A stretch of DNA of 64,000 nucleotides from Pseudoalteromonas luteoviolacea (GCF_001696455.1 NZ_MAUJ01000010.1:1-64000), one strand, 5' to 3'; positions 45,868-55,336 are shown, numbered from the stretch's first letter. Notes: generated from the sequence alone by a model not told the origin. Numbers and translations: made by a program.

Positions 45868-47052
45868 TTACCTTGGCTCTATCGTTAAGGGAGATAAAGT
45901 CATTTTTGCGTTATTGCTCGCCCCCATTACATTATTGTATTGGCGGTTTTCAAATAACGTATAAAATACATCAACATAGTCATCATCATTAGTGAACCAG
46001 TGACTCGGCATTGCCTTGATTAACTCATTGGTTAGTTGCGGGATAATCGCATAACCTTGGACGTTCGGATCGGGGATCAACCTCATCACTTGCGTCACAA
46101 TATTCAAGAACGTCGTTGCAAGCTCTTGATAGTTAGTATTGTCATCGTGCTCCATCAACAACACATCCGCCGCTTGCCAACGGTATCTCTCCCAGTGGAT
46201 CAATATCTGGTTGGGTGTGTAGTCTTGTCCATCGTGGTCTAAATAAGGTAAATCCACAACATCTAATGCCGGTTCGTCACGAGTTGGATTTACCCCATTT
46301 ACCACGGCATACACTTCCGCAGCACCAGATATCCACGGCTCTTTGTCGTCATTTAAGCGAATTCGGCTTATAACTGAAGTAGAGATAGGCGCAGCTTGTG
46401 GTTGCACAAACCCGAAAGACTGTGTATTGCTGTTGCCATCAACAAGTTCGCGATTTTGATTGAACACCTTGCGCATGACTTCAATGCCTTCGCGCTGTAC
46501 AAGTTGTTTATCTAACTCTACAACCAAAACTGGTCGCTTAGGCATCTTGTGTGCGTCTAATAAATGTAGCTCACCATGTGCATCAAATGCTTCAACATGG
46601 ACCCACTCGGTATCTTCACCACGCGGCGCAAATGCGATAAGTGGTACGTCACCACTTTGCCATTGCGATAACATTGATTCATCCGCTAATCGCAGCTGGT
46701 ATACATTGTCTCCTTGCACAGAGAGTCCTTTTAGCTGACGTGTTTGTTCACTGGCTTGCGCGCTCAATTGCGCACTAGATGTTGGTAAACCCAACTCTGA
46801 AAAGCTCAATGTGTTTGCACTATTGAGGTGATTCAACCAAGCAGCTTGTTTGGTGCCTAACTCCAGAGCAACGGCCTTAGCCATAACTCTTTTGATGTCT
46901 GCAACCTGCATACTTTGTGAATTAAACCTGTCTATCGATTGTAACTCGCTCAAAACGGCGCGGTTGGCGCTCGAGAGTTGGTCAGCAATCGCTGCTGTAC
47001 TGGTTATCATGATGGCTGAATTCAGCGCGGCAAACTTAAGTAACTTATTCAT
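45868..47052 (-). CDS. Secreted protein, DUF3103-like
   Basis: This 394-residue protein has a signal peptide (cleavage near IADQLSS, residue 23) and no further membrane segment, so it is periplasmic or secreted. The body contains WVHVEAFDAHGELHLLDAHK and SVISRIRLNDDKEPWISGAAEVYA, features I associate tentatively with DUF3103 proteins of Vibrio and Pseudoalteromonas. The function is unknown. The ATG has AAGGAAATG-type spacing to its ribosome binding site. It is preceded by an unusually long A/T-rich gap. Confidence 0.6.
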   Translation of the reverse strand: MNKLLKFAALNSAIMITSTAAIADQLSSANRAVLSELQSIDRFNSQSMQVADIKRVMAKAVALELGTKQAAWLNHLNSANTLSFSELGLPTSSAQLSAQASEQTRQLKGLSVQGDNVYQLRLADESMLSQWQSGDVPLIAFAPRGEDTEWVHVEAFDAHGELHLLDAHKMPKRPVLVVELDKQLVQREGIEVMRKVFNQNRELVDGNSNTQSFGFVQPQAAPISTSVISRIRLNDDKEPWISGAAEVYAVVNGVNPTRDEPALDVVDLPYLDHDGQDYTPNQILIHWERYRWQAADVLLMEHDDNTNYQELATTFLNIVTQVMRLIPDPNVQGYAIIPQLTNELIKAMPSHWFTNDDDYVDVFYTLFENRQYNNVMGASNNAKMTLSPLTIEPR

Positions 47053-47661
47053 AACATTTCCTTGAAATAATCCGTGTGTTTTTTATTTACCCTAAGATAA
47101 ACAACTATGTGTGCAACACCACGATAAAACAGCACAATAGATTTATCAAGATATTAATAACAGATTAACATGAAAAAATTCATAACGGACTTATCACAAT
47201 GATATTTAAGGATTTATCAAGTAATTAAGTAAAAAACTGGATAATAAATTATCGCAATAATAAGGATTACAAAACTGTGTCAACCACAGTAAAGAGTAAA
47301 TGAAAGAACTCATTCACTCCTTGATCATCAGTCACAAAAGAATATTAAACGAAATAAAAACAATAATTTATTTGATTTTTGATGGAAGGATATAAACTTT
47401 TATACGATGTACTGGAGAGGTAGGATTTTACATATTTCTCGGAAAACTTAACCACCTATTCAGTTATTTGAAACAATTAAGTTAACCTCAATATTTTACC
47501 TATTATAGGTTTTTAATTAAAAATAACGTGAACTAAAATCTTGTTCTTAAGTAAAAGCTCGAAAAACATTGGCCGATATGGCAGTGGAAATGTCAATGAT
47601 TTACGCATTGCTGCCAAGCAGAATAATCAACACCAACAGCAATATTGCGTACGATGAAAAG
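47053..47661. other. A/T-rich 609-base gap with a direct repeat
   Basis: No gene was found here. The region is very A/T-rich and holds two exact copies of GATTTATCAAG (47140-47150 and 47211-47221, 71 bases apart) and several related TTATC(A/G) words. It could be a promoter with repeated regulator sites for the DUF3103-like gene, or house an untranslated RNA, but neither can be shown. Confidence 0.45.
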
Positions 47662-48042
47662 CTATTTTTCTAGCGGGTAAAGTGTGATCTCAATACCTGC
47701 ACCAATCGCCGATATGCGTAATAGGGTATCGACATCCAATGCCTGTGAATAGCACTTAGGCGCAGTCCCTGAGGTAAAGCCAATATCAAAGGTGCGCTTT
47801 TTACACCCAAGCCATTGCTTGAGCGCGGCTTTTGAACACGACTCAATTAACTCACAGAGGTGATTGATCGCTTTATTCGGACTGGTGACTTCAGCACTCG
47901 CTTCAATTCTAGCGAGCTCTCTATATTCATCTTTGTCATAGTGTAATACAACAGCATTGCGCTTTAGATCCTCAACCAAAGCGGAGATGTCGTGTTTAGA
48001 CTCTAACTCTAAATCGACATTTAAAAATTGGATTTCTGACAT
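47662..48042 (-). CDS. Hypothetical protein
   Basis: This 126-residue soluble protein has no signal peptide or membrane helix. It contains three cysteines (CELIESCSK and WLGCKKRTFDIGF) and no motif I recognise. It is a single gene, divergent from the PepSY protein gene. The ribosome binding site before the ATG is weak. Confidence 0.6.
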   Translation of the reverse strand: MSEIQFLNVDLELESKHDISALVEDLKRNAVVLHYDKDEYRELARIEASAEVTSPNKAINHLCELIESCSKAALKQWLGCKKRTFDIGFTSGTAPKCYSQALDVDTLLRISAIGAGIEITLYPLEK

Positions 48043-48230
48043 TGCGAGTGCGTTACCTTGCTTTGTGATTGGACCTAAGCCCGCTAATTGTTTAAATTCT
48101 ACTCAGTAAATTATCACATTCAGAGCGCAAGCTCCCCAGAAAGTCATACTTTTGGGTGCGACAATTTGTCACCTTGGATTTTACGTTAATTTCAATAAGC
48201 TATCAGCAATTTTGACTAAAAAATAGAGTA

Positions 48231-48938
48231 ATGAACAAAACAGCCCTAAAACCAGCCAGAAAAATACACAAATACCTTGGCTATCTCCTTGCTCTGCAGA
48301 TATTTGCTTGGCTCCTTGGTGGCTTTGTAATGAGCGCAATACCTTTAGACATGGTGCATGGAAAGCATCTAGCACAAAGGCACCTAGATAACCCTTTTCA
48401 ATCCACAGATTACACCGCGAGTTTAGACGATTTAAAACTGCGTACCACTAATTTACAAAAAATCGAATTTACACACTTTCTTGAGCGACCCATCATCAAA
48501 ACAACCGGCGACACTATTCGCTTCTTTGACGGGCAAAGTGGCATGCCATTAACCCCGCCCACAGAGTCGCAAATTCGTCAGCAAGCCCAAGCCCATTACT
48601 TGGGTAATGCGCAATTGGCCAGTATTGAGCAACTTCAGACAGGTCCCAGAGAAGTGCAATACCGCCACAACATATGGCGTGTTGTATATAGTGATTGGGT
48701 AAATACGACGATTTATTTGGATAGCGTGACAGGTCAAGTCATTACCGTCCGAAGCACACTATGGCGAATATTCGATTTTTTCTGGATGCTGCATATTATG
48801 GATTACGACGAGCGGGATGACTTTAACAACCCACTTTTGATTTCATTTTCAGCGACCAGTGTCCTGTTTTGTATCAGTGGTATGGTATTACTATTGCAAT
48901 CACCGCCATGGCGACGTAGGCGCATTCAACGTAAATAA
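48231..48938 (+). CDS. PepSY-domain membrane protein
   Basis: This 235-residue protein has an N-terminal basic segment and membrane helix (RKIHKYLGYLLALQIFAWLLGGFVMS in shortened form, residues about 11-36), a periplasmic PepSY-like region (about 60-170, DSVTGQVITVRSTLWR), and a C-terminal helix (about 200-222). The His-Lys start RKIHKYLGY is usual in PepSY_TM proteins, some of which are linked to iron or flavin reduction. Its role here is unknown. Confidence 0.75.
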   Translation: MNKTALKPARKIHKYLGYLLALQIFAWLLGGFVMSAIPLDMVHGKHLAQRHLDNPFQSTDYTASLDDLKLRTTNLQKIEFTHFLERPIIKTTGDTIRFFDGQSGMPLTPPTESQIRQQAQAHYLGNAQLASIEQLQTGPREVQYRHNIWRVVYSDWVNTTIYLDSVTGQVITVRSTLWRIFDFFWMLHIMDYDERDDFNNPLLISFSATSVLFCISGMVLLLQSPPWRRRRIQRK

Positions 48939-49002
48939 TCACCCATAACGATTTATTTCGTTACTATGAGTACAGTCCTGAAGTCCACCATAGGTGAGAG
49001 GC

Positions 49003-49623
49003 ATGCTCAAATTACTCCCGTTGGGTGTGATAGTGCTGTTGTTGACCACAGCATCCCACGCCCAATCTTTTAATAGCTTTTATAAAGCTAAGAAATATTT
49101 AACGCGTCACATACAACCACACGACACAACTTTATACTGCGGATGCGAGATTAAAAAGCTGGGCAAAAAGCTTATCCCAGACCCTGCAAGCTGCGGCTAT
49201 CAACCAAGAAAACCCGTTACCCGCAATGGTAAGCCGAATGTGCGCGCAACCCGAATAGAATGGGAGCATATAGTGCCTGCTTGGGAGTTTGGCCACCAGC
49301 TACAGTGCTGGCAAAATGGCGGGCGAAAAAACTGTCGTAAGGTCAGTGCCAAATTTCGTCAAATGGAGGCCGACATCAATAACCTCGCGCCCGCAATCGG
49401 TGAGATCAATGCCGATCGCAGTAACTTTCGTTTCGGTTTACTCCCCCACGCCCCCTATCAACATGGTGCATGTGAAGTAAAAATTGATTTTAAGCAACGC
49501 GTCATTGAGCCACCACATTATGCGCGTAAACAAATTGCACAAGCTTATTTTTATATGCAAAAAACGTATGGCCTCAATCTCAGTAAACGCCAACAAAAGC
49601 TCTTTACTCTTTGGGCGAAGTAA
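49003..49623 (+). CDS. endA: Periplasmic endonuclease I
   Basis: This 206-residue protein has a signal peptide (cleaved near SHAQS, residue 20) and the endonuclease I fold. The active site is RIEWEHIVPAWEFG with the catalytic His, and several cysteines (CGCEIK, CGYQPR, CWQNGGRKNC, CEVKID) fit the disulfide-stabilised family, such as E. coli EndA and Vibrio Vvn/Dns. It nicks and cuts DNA in the periplasm or outside. The ATG at 49003 is chosen because AGGTGA lies five bases upstream. Confidence 0.95.
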   Translation: MLKLLPLGVIVLLLTTASHAQSFNSFYKAKKYLTRHIQPHDTTLYCGCEIKKLGKKLIPDPASCGYQPRKPVTRNGKPNVRATRIEWEHIVPAWEFGHQLQCWQNGGRKNCRKVSAKFRQMEADINNLAPAIGEINADRSNFRFGLLPHAPYQHGACEVKIDFKQRVIEPPHYARKQIAQAYFYMQKTYGLNLSKRQQKLFTLWAK

Positions 49624-49822
49624 AGCCCAACGAGCGAGTAAAATGAAAAAACTAATATCCACATAAAAACGGTACAAACTCACGGGGTTTTCATTGTAAT
49701 CTTACATCACAGTTGATAGTTTGAGCCCATAATAAATATATTGGACACACATATTGAAAGCGCGTGCCGAATAACAAGGTCTTTATTAAAAGTGGCGCAG
49801 CATAAACAATTAGGAACGGGAT

Positions 49823-51445
49823 ATGAGACAAAAGAATAAGCTCTACCTTGCTATTGGGTTAGCAATGACAACGACCTTACTGGCGGGCTGCGGTGGCTCT
49901 TCAGGAGGCGGCTCGAATAACAGCAACCCTGTGGTAACGCCTCAACCACAAACCACACCACCCACATGGCAAGCTGGTCAGTTCCGCCCTTCAAGTGACT
50001 TTGCCAATTTATGTGAGACGCCTCGTTCGGGCATTGATCCATTTGAAAACACGCCCTATCCAGATGCTGCAGGCACGGCAATGCATGAAAAAATGTGGTT
50101 GCGCTCTTTTAGTGACGAAACTTACCTGTGGTACGATGAAATTATCGATAACGATCCTAACCAATTTTCGACTGTTGCAGCTTATTTTGCGCAGCTGAAA
50201 ACGCCACTCAAAACGGCCAGTGGCCGCGATAAAGACGAGTTTCATTTTACTGAAAGCTATGAAGACTTTAAAAAGGAGTCTCAAGACGGCGTGTCTGCCA
50301 GCTTTGGGATCAATTGGACGATTCCACAGTCTCGTATGGCCTATGTTGCTTATGTGACCGCAAACTCGCCCGCTGCCGAAGCTGGCGTTGAGCGTGGTGA
50401 TCGATTACTCAAAGTTGGTGATCTCGAGTTTGCGACATTTAACAATCAAGACTCTGCCCAATTTAATCAAATTATTAGTGCTTTCTCACCGGCCAAAGAT
50501 CAAACTGTCGAGTTAACATTACTCGGTCAAGATGGTGAACAAAAACAACTTTCATTGACCGCCCTTGACCTCGAATTAGAACCTGTACGCAAAACCCAAG
50601 TGTTCGAATTTGAAGGTAAACAAGTGGGCTACATGCAATTTAACCAATTTATTGCCAGTGCTCAGCCAGGACTCATCAGTGGTTTCGCTCAGTTTAATAA
50701 CCTCGATGAATTAGTACTCGACATGCGCTACAACGGCGGCGGATTAGTATTTCAAGCGTCACAAGTCGCTTATATGATTGCCGGAGATCAGCACAATAAT
50801 CGCAACTTTTCCGTGAAAACTCACAACAATAAGCAAAGTGCCAAAAACGAACCGCTGGGCTTTGTTGACCAGTCTATCAATTGGACTACCTTGACCTATA
50901 ATGACGACAAATTACCTGCCGCCAATATGCAGCGCGTTTACATGCTCACGACTAATGGCACAGCCTCTGCTAGTGAAAGCGTCATTAACGCACTGCGCGG
51001 CATTGATGTAGAGGTTGTTCTCATCGGAGCTAATACCCGCGGTAAACCATACGGTTTTGTGCCACAGCAAAACTGCGGTACGGTGTACTATACTATTCAA
51101 AACAAATCCGCGAACAATAAAGGATTTGGTGATTACGAAGACGGCTTTGTGATTACGCCTGCGCAGCAGTTAATTGGTGAAATAGGCCTCGATGCGAGAG
51201 TGCCTGGGTGCGAAATTGCAGATGACTTTAGCAAAGCACTTGGTGATCAGACGGAAGGCCTATTGGCAGGTGCGTTGCATCATATGTCGACCGGAAATTG
51301 CCCTGCGACGGTTGCGCGCGCGTCACGAGCTGCGACTGTGCAAGATGTTGCAAAACAAAATATCAATGACGACTTTGCCTTGCCCTATCATCCGTTTAAG
51401 CAAGGTGCTATCTATACACCAGTGAAAGAGTCCACAAATGACTAG
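49823..51445 (+). CDS. S41-family peptidase lipoprotein with PDZ domain
   Basis: This 540-residue protein has a signal peptide with lipobox LLAGC (Cys near residue 23), a Gly/Ser linker, a PDZ domain (about 150-230; VTANSPAAEAGVERGDRLLKV), and an S41 (C-terminal processing/tricorn-like) protease domain (about 255-450). The strand ELVLDMRYNGGG and the motif TNGTASASESVINALRG, with the probable nucleophilic Ser, are visible. It likely acts in the envelope on unfolded proteins. Its last eight bases overlap the next gene. Confidence 0.9.
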   Translation: MRQKNKLYLAIGLAMTTTLLAGCGGSSGGGSNNSNPVVTPQPQTTPPTWQAGQFRPSSDFANLCETPRSGIDPFENTPYPDAAGTAMHEKMWLRSFSDETYLWYDEIIDNDPNQFSTVAAYFAQLKTPLKTASGRDKDEFHFTESYEDFKKESQDGVSASFGINWTIPQSRMAYVAYVTANSPAAEAGVERGDRLLKVGDLEFATFNNQDSAQFNQIISAFSPAKDQTVELTLLGQDGEQKQLSLTALDLELEPVRKTQVFEFEGKQVGYMQFNQFIASAQPGLISGFAQFNNLDELVLDMRYNGGGLVFQASQVAYMIAGDQHNNRNFSVKTHNNKQSAKNEPLGFVDQSINWTTLTYNDDKLPAANMQRVYMLTTNGTASASESVINALRGIDVEVVLIGANTRGKPYGFVPQQNCGTVYYTIQNKSANNKGFGDYEDGFVITPAQQLIGEIGLDARVPGCEIADDFSKALGDQTEGLLAGALHHMSTGNCPATVARASRAATVQDVAKQNINDDFALPYHPFKQGAIYTPVKESTND

Positions 51446-51827
51446 ATCATGGCTGACAGCTTTGGCAATTGCACTCTCTGTGAGTGCTTGCCATAGCTAT
51501 GAGAAAGTTCAACCTGCACCAGCATTGTTGAGTGACCCCTCCCCTTCTGTCATTTCAGAGCTACAGCAAGCGATTGTTACCTTAAAAGGCGGCAAGCCAC
51601 CAACACTTGCTCACGATGCACTTACCCATTCGCCCCAGCTGATAATCACAGCTGGGCACTCTAAATTGAAAGATAACCCAGCTATGATGACAGCTGAGCT
51701 TTCGCAATTGCCCATTAGTGCATTTGAGTTGCAAATAAGAGATGACTTATGTGTACTCTACTTTTCTCGGGCAGATAAGTTTGTACCGCTGCAGCATGCC
51801 AAGTGCATCCTGTATAAGCCCGACTAA
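51438..51827 (+). CDS. Small lipoprotein overlapping the S41 peptidase gene
   Basis: This 129-residue protein has a signal peptide with lipobox SVSAC (Cys18). The remainder has two cysteines (DLCVLYF, AKCILYKPD) and no domain I recognise. Its ATG overlaps the stop of the S41 peptidase gene (ATGACTAG), which suggests translational coupling and a shared function, perhaps as a partner or regulator of the protease. Confidence 0.7.
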   Translation: MTRSWLTALAIALSVSACHSYEKVQPAPALLSDPSPSVISELQQAIVTLKGGKPPTLAHDALTHSPQLIITAGHSKLKDNPAMMTAELSQLPISAFELQIRDDLCVLYFSRADKFVPLQHAKCILYKPD

Positions 51828-51837
51828 ATTCTTTCCT

Positions 51838-51868
51838 ATTTGCCGCGCTAGGTGGCAAATAAGCTTTT
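51838..51868 (+). terminator. Possible terminator after the small lipoprotein gene
   Basis: A seven-base-pair stem ATTTGCC / GGCAAAT (51838-51860) is followed by AAGCTTTT. The T-run is short, so termination may be partial. Confidence 0.4.
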
Positions 51869-51914
51869 GTAAATATTAGTAAACTTGCATATAAGTCGGG
51901 AATAGGACACACTA

Positions 51915-51931
51915 CCTTGGCTTAGCCAAGG
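51915..51931 (+). promoter_or_regulatory. Hairpin covering the ribosome binding site of the PPTase gene
   Basis: A perfect inverted repeat CCTTGGC-TTA-GCCAAGG includes the first four bases (AAGG) of the Shine-Dalgarno sequence AAGGAG (51928-51933), which lies six bases before the ATG. In the folded mRNA the ribosome binding site would be partly hidden. This could lower or control translation; that is inference. Confidence 0.5.
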
Positions 51932-51939
51932 AGTTGTAC

Positions 51940-52626
51940 ATGCACATCACTGAACAGTCACCTTTTACACCTGTATTGCCTTTCTCTTTTCACTCCACAG
52001 CATTTGATGCTAGCCAATATCAGGATACAGATTTCGCGTTTTTTAACCAACCATTGCCCAACAAACTGCAACGCGCAGTGGCGAAGCGTAAAGCTGAATA
52101 CTTAGCTGGTAGAGTATGCGCTGCAAACGCCATGGCTTCGCTGGGTATCACCAATTTTGAGCTTCGTAATGGGGAAAACCGCGCGCCCATTTGGCCTGAA
52201 AAAATCCGGGGTGCCATTACCCACAGTAAAGGAATCGCCATGGCAATGGTCACCGATGCCGAGCATGTTTTAGGCATCGGCATTGACATAGAGCACTATA
52301 TGGCTGACAAGCAAGAGCTGGAGCTTCAAGGACAGATTCTAAGAGAAGATGAAAGCGAGGTGTTTGCGCAGCTTGGCCAGCGACATGAACGGCCACTTAC
52401 ACTGGTTTTTTCTGCCAAAGAAAGCATTTACAAGGCGCTCTACGGCCAAGTACAGAATTTTTTCGGATTCGATGCCGCACGTCTCGTAAGTTGCAGTGAT
52501 AGCACGTTGCGTTTTGCACTCACCTCGTCGCTCCATGAAACGTTACCACAAGGTTTTGAAATCACGGTGTATTATCAGTGTGCAAACAATATGGTATTAA
52601 CCGAATGCGTGCATATAAAGCAATAA
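51940..52626 (+). CDS. entD: 4'-phosphopantetheinyl transferase (EntD type)
   Basis: This 228-residue protein activates carrier proteins by attaching phosphopantetheine to a serine. The EntD-type motifs are present: GAITHSKGIAMAMV, GIGIDIEHY (magnesium site) and FSAKESIYKALYG. The likely target is the aryl carrier domain of EntB encoded 8 kb downstream. The ATG at 51940 follows AAGGAG by six bases. It is convergent with the first TonB-dependent receptor gene. Confidence 0.93.
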   Translation: MHITEQSPFTPVLPFSFHSTAFDASQYQDTDFAFFNQPLPNKLQRAVAKRKAEYLAGRVCAANAMASLGITNFELRNGENRAPIWPEKIRGAITHSKGIAMAMVTDAEHVLGIGIDIEHYMADKQELELQGQILREDESEVFAQLGQRHERPLTLVFSAKESIYKALYGQVQNFFGFDAARLVSCSDSTLRFALTSSLHETLPQGFEITVYYQCANNMVLTECVHIKQ

Positions 52627-52634
52627 ATACACAC

Positions 52635-52661
52635 AAAAAACGGTGCACAAGCACGTTTTTT
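52635..52661. terminator. Bidirectional terminator between PPTase and receptor genes
   Basis: A hairpin AAAAAACG-G-GTGC... with stem GTGC/GCAC, loop ACAA and flanking A/T-runs lies between two convergent stop codons. Both strands end in T-runs. Confidence 0.75.
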
Positions 52662-52673
52662 ATAGATAGACGA

Positions 52674-55043
52674 CTAGAAGCTATACTCTAGCTGTAGTGC
52701 AACTTGCCTCTGCTGACCAAGTTCAACATAGTTCCAGCGGCGACTACCTTGTGAATTGGTGTACTCACGGTCAAGCAGGTTATCAACCGTTAAGAATACG
52801 CCCCAATCAGCCGGCTTATAGCCTACACGAGCGTTCACCACTGTGCGACCCGGAATTTCTGGATCGTCCAATACACGATCGCCATTTTCATCCACTGATT
52901 GATACACTGGCGCTGCAAACTGTTTTGCACCATCTTGGTAATTCACATTGATATTTGCCAACCAACCTGTGCCAGAGTCATAATCAACACCGAGGTTTGC
53001 GGTCCAGTTTGGACTCTTTGGAAATGCGCGGCCGACAAAGTCATCACCCGTTACCACTTGTGAACGATTAAATTCAAAGTCTGTGATCTCAGTTTTAGCA
53101 TAACCTAAACCCGCAAATACCTTGGTCGTATCCGACCAAGCGTAATCAAGGCTGGTTTCAAAACCTTTAACCTCTGACTTACCCGCATTGACTACTTCTA
53201 GGTCAAAAAGATTGCCTGACAATTGCACACGTACCTGTTGGTCGCGCCAATCGATGTAGAATGCATTGGCATTAAGTACTAAGGTTTCATCAAGCCAGGT
53301 ACTGCGCAAGCTTAGTTCATAGTTATGCGTATACTCTGGGTCATAAGTGTAAATCGTATTTTTGGTGGTGTTTACACCTAAGCCACCTGAACGGTAACCT
53401 TTTTGATAGCTCAAACTCACTGACATATCCTCGTCGATATGAAGCGTTGAACCAAGTTTAGGTAAAAAGGTCGTAAATGATTCTTCAGCTCTAGGCTGCA
53501 CGCCTGATGCACGCTGCGCATTGGCTGCAATCAGCTGGTTAACACCCGTGATCAGCTGAACCATCAAAGGGTTTTGTGCAAAACCTTGTGGATCGGGTAA
53601 TGTTGTCTCTGGTGCTAAGGTTTGACTTGCCACCGATGAGTTCGCACGTGTTTCTTTATCCCAACGCGCGCCACCAAACACTGACCATTGGTCATTAATT
53701 TGATAAACAAAATCACCAAAAATTGCTTGGTTTTCGACTTCTTCAATTGGGTTAGTTGCACCATTTACCATCACAGGGTCAGCACCGGCTGCACGATAAA
53801 TACCAATTACTTGATCAGCCATCGCTTCTGCTGGTAACCCTAATTTTGTGAACTGGGCAATAAGTTGATCGCGGACGCCTGTTTCAGTAAAACCGTAGCT
53901 AATTTGCGAGTCCGTCCTCATGTTGCGATCATCATTCGCAACGAATGCTCCAAGTATACCGCTTAGCTTATCACCTGAATAAGTGAACTTAAGCTCATGG
54001 CCGCGGCGTTTGTCATCATTGGATTGCTGCCATACATCCGACTTGGCAATACCAAAGTCACTGTCATTTAAACGCGTATAATCGCTATCGCTATATGAAC
54101 CCGTATAAGAAACCTGCCACTGTGCCGATAGATCATAATCTACATTCAATACCCAACGGGCTGAATCATTTTCAGTGTAGGCGTCGGTATTAATGAACAG
54201 GTATCTTTTATCAAATAAATCGGTTACTGGGTATTTTGCATCTGGCGACGTATTGGATTGGAATAACGTACCATTTTCGCTGCTGAAATTTGCGTAGCTT
54301 AAACGAGCCGTTAGCTCAGTCATTGCAGAGGGTGTATACGCTAAGTTAACACGAACAAAATCACTCTCTTTGTCATCCATGGTTTTATTCAGCACTGGGT
54401 TATAGATTTCACCGTCTTGCTGCTTGTGCTGCGCCGCCACGCGAAATGCCAACTCATCTTCTATTAAGCTGCCGCCAAATGCCACCGCGGCTTGCCGTTC
54501 ACCATTTTGGCCGTAGATCACACGCGCTTTACCTGAAGAGGTATGCTCAGCTTCGCGCGTTTTTACAACCACAGCACCTGCCAACGCACTGCGCCCTTGT
54601 AATGTAGATTGAGGACCGCGCAGTACTTCAACTTGCTGTAAGTCCCACGTTGAGAATGCTCCCGCAGCAGTCATGTCTCCAGACAATGCTGCACCGTCAA
54701 CATAAATTCGAGCTAGACCGCCGTTACCACCACCGGTAATGGTATATGAATCAATACCACGAATACGATAACCCGTGCTAGGGTCACCAGATACGTTCGG
54801 GGTACGCATTGTAATATCATAGAAGTCTTGAATATTCTCTTTTTCCATCGCTGCAGACGTGATGACAGCCACACTGGTGGGCGTTTCTTGCAAGCTTCTA
54901 TCGATTTTCTGCCCGGTAACAACTATTTTTTCCAGCTCTTGTTGTTCATCACTTAGCGCAGCACCGCTGTGTACGCTCAGTGCCATAGCAACACCGCAAT
55001 AAAGTGGAGAAAAACGACCTAGTCGACCTAATGATGCAGACAC
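52674..55043 (-). CDS. TonB-dependent siderophore receptor
   Basis: The start is set at GTG, giving MSASLGRLGRFSPLYCGVAM, because AAGGAGG lies immediately upstream; the frame is open six codons further to a TTG that would overlap this site. The 789-residue protein has a signal peptide, a TonB box-like IVVTGQ, a plug domain (about 35-160; VEVLRGPQSTLQGRSALAGA) and a 22-strand beta-barrel ending in LQLEYSF. It should import a ferric siderophore, probably the catechol made by the neighbouring operon. Confidence 0.93.
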   Translation of the reverse strand: MSASLGRLGRFSPLYCGVAMALSVHSGAALSDEQQELEKIVVTGQKIDRSLQETPTSVAVITSAAMEKENIQDFYDITMRTPNVSGDPSTGYRIRGIDSYTITGGGNGGLARIYVDGAALSGDMTAAGAFSTWDLQQVEVLRGPQSTLQGRSALAGAVVVKTREAEHTSSGKARVIYGQNGERQAAVAFGGSLIEDELAFRVAAQHKQQDGEIYNPVLNKTMDDKESDFVRVNLAYTPSAMTELTARLSYANFSSENGTLFQSNTSPDAKYPVTDLFDKRYLFINTDAYTENDSARWVLNVDYDLSAQWQVSYTGSYSDSDYTRLNDSDFGIAKSDVWQQSNDDKRRGHELKFTYSGDKLSGILGAFVANDDRNMRTDSQISYGFTETGVRDQLIAQFTKLGLPAEAMADQVIGIYRAAGADPVMVNGATNPIEEVENQAIFGDFVYQINDQWSVFGGARWDKETRANSSVASQTLAPETTLPDPQGFAQNPLMVQLITGVNQLIAANAQRASGVQPRAEESFTTFLPKLGSTLHIDEDMSVSLSYQKGYRSGGLGVNTTKNTIYTYDPEYTHNYELSLRSTWLDETLVLNANAFYIDWRDQQVRVQLSGNLFDLEVVNAGKSEVKGFETSLDYAWSDTTKVFAGLGYAKTEITDFEFNRSQVVTGDDFVGRAFPKSPNWTANLGVDYDSGTGWLANINVNYQDGAKQFAAPVYQSVDENGDRVLDDPEIPGRTVVNARVGYKPADWGVFLTVDNLLDREYTNSQGSRRWNYVELGQQRQVALQLEYSF

Positions 55044-55069
55044 AGCATCCTCCTTAAACAATTAAATAA
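55044..55069 (-). promoter_or_regulatory. Ribosome binding site and short leader of the receptor gene
   Basis: The minus strand carries AAGGAGGA within these 26 bases, seven bases before the GTG start. This strong site decides the start codon. A further ATG inside the site is out of frame with the receptor. Confidence 0.6.
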
Positions 55070-55092
55070 ACAATGATAATCATTATCATTGT
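55070..55092. promoter_or_regulatory. Fur box
   Basis: The 23-base palindrome ACAATGATAATCATTATCATTGT (given here as ACAATGATAAT, C, ATTATCATTGT) contains the Fur consensus core almost perfectly. It lies 26 bases upstream of the TonB-dependent receptor start and probably covers its promoter, so the gene should be repressed by iron-loaded Fur. It also lies in the gap of 293 bases that separates receptor and exporter genes. Confidence 0.92.
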
Positions 55093-55336
55093 ACCTTTTC
55101 TTTGCATAATCGAGGAAGTGTTTATTTTCTTTCCATTTATTTTTTATTCAAAATGTGAGTCAACTTTCAATTAAATTTACAAAAATATGATCTTTACAGG
55201 ATTAAACAGCTAATTTTTGGGGAAAGTAATAAAGTAGTTGAGGCGTAGTGAAACTTACCGGGGAGATTTCGATTTTATGTCATGGTGGGACCATGCTAAG
55301 CACAGTCCATTGACCACCTTTTAAAAATAGGGTTAT

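Noticed and set aside
55044..55061. TTG start of the first receptor
   Set aside because: It would place the strong AAGGAGG site inside the coding region; the GTG at 55043 sits at the correct distance from it.
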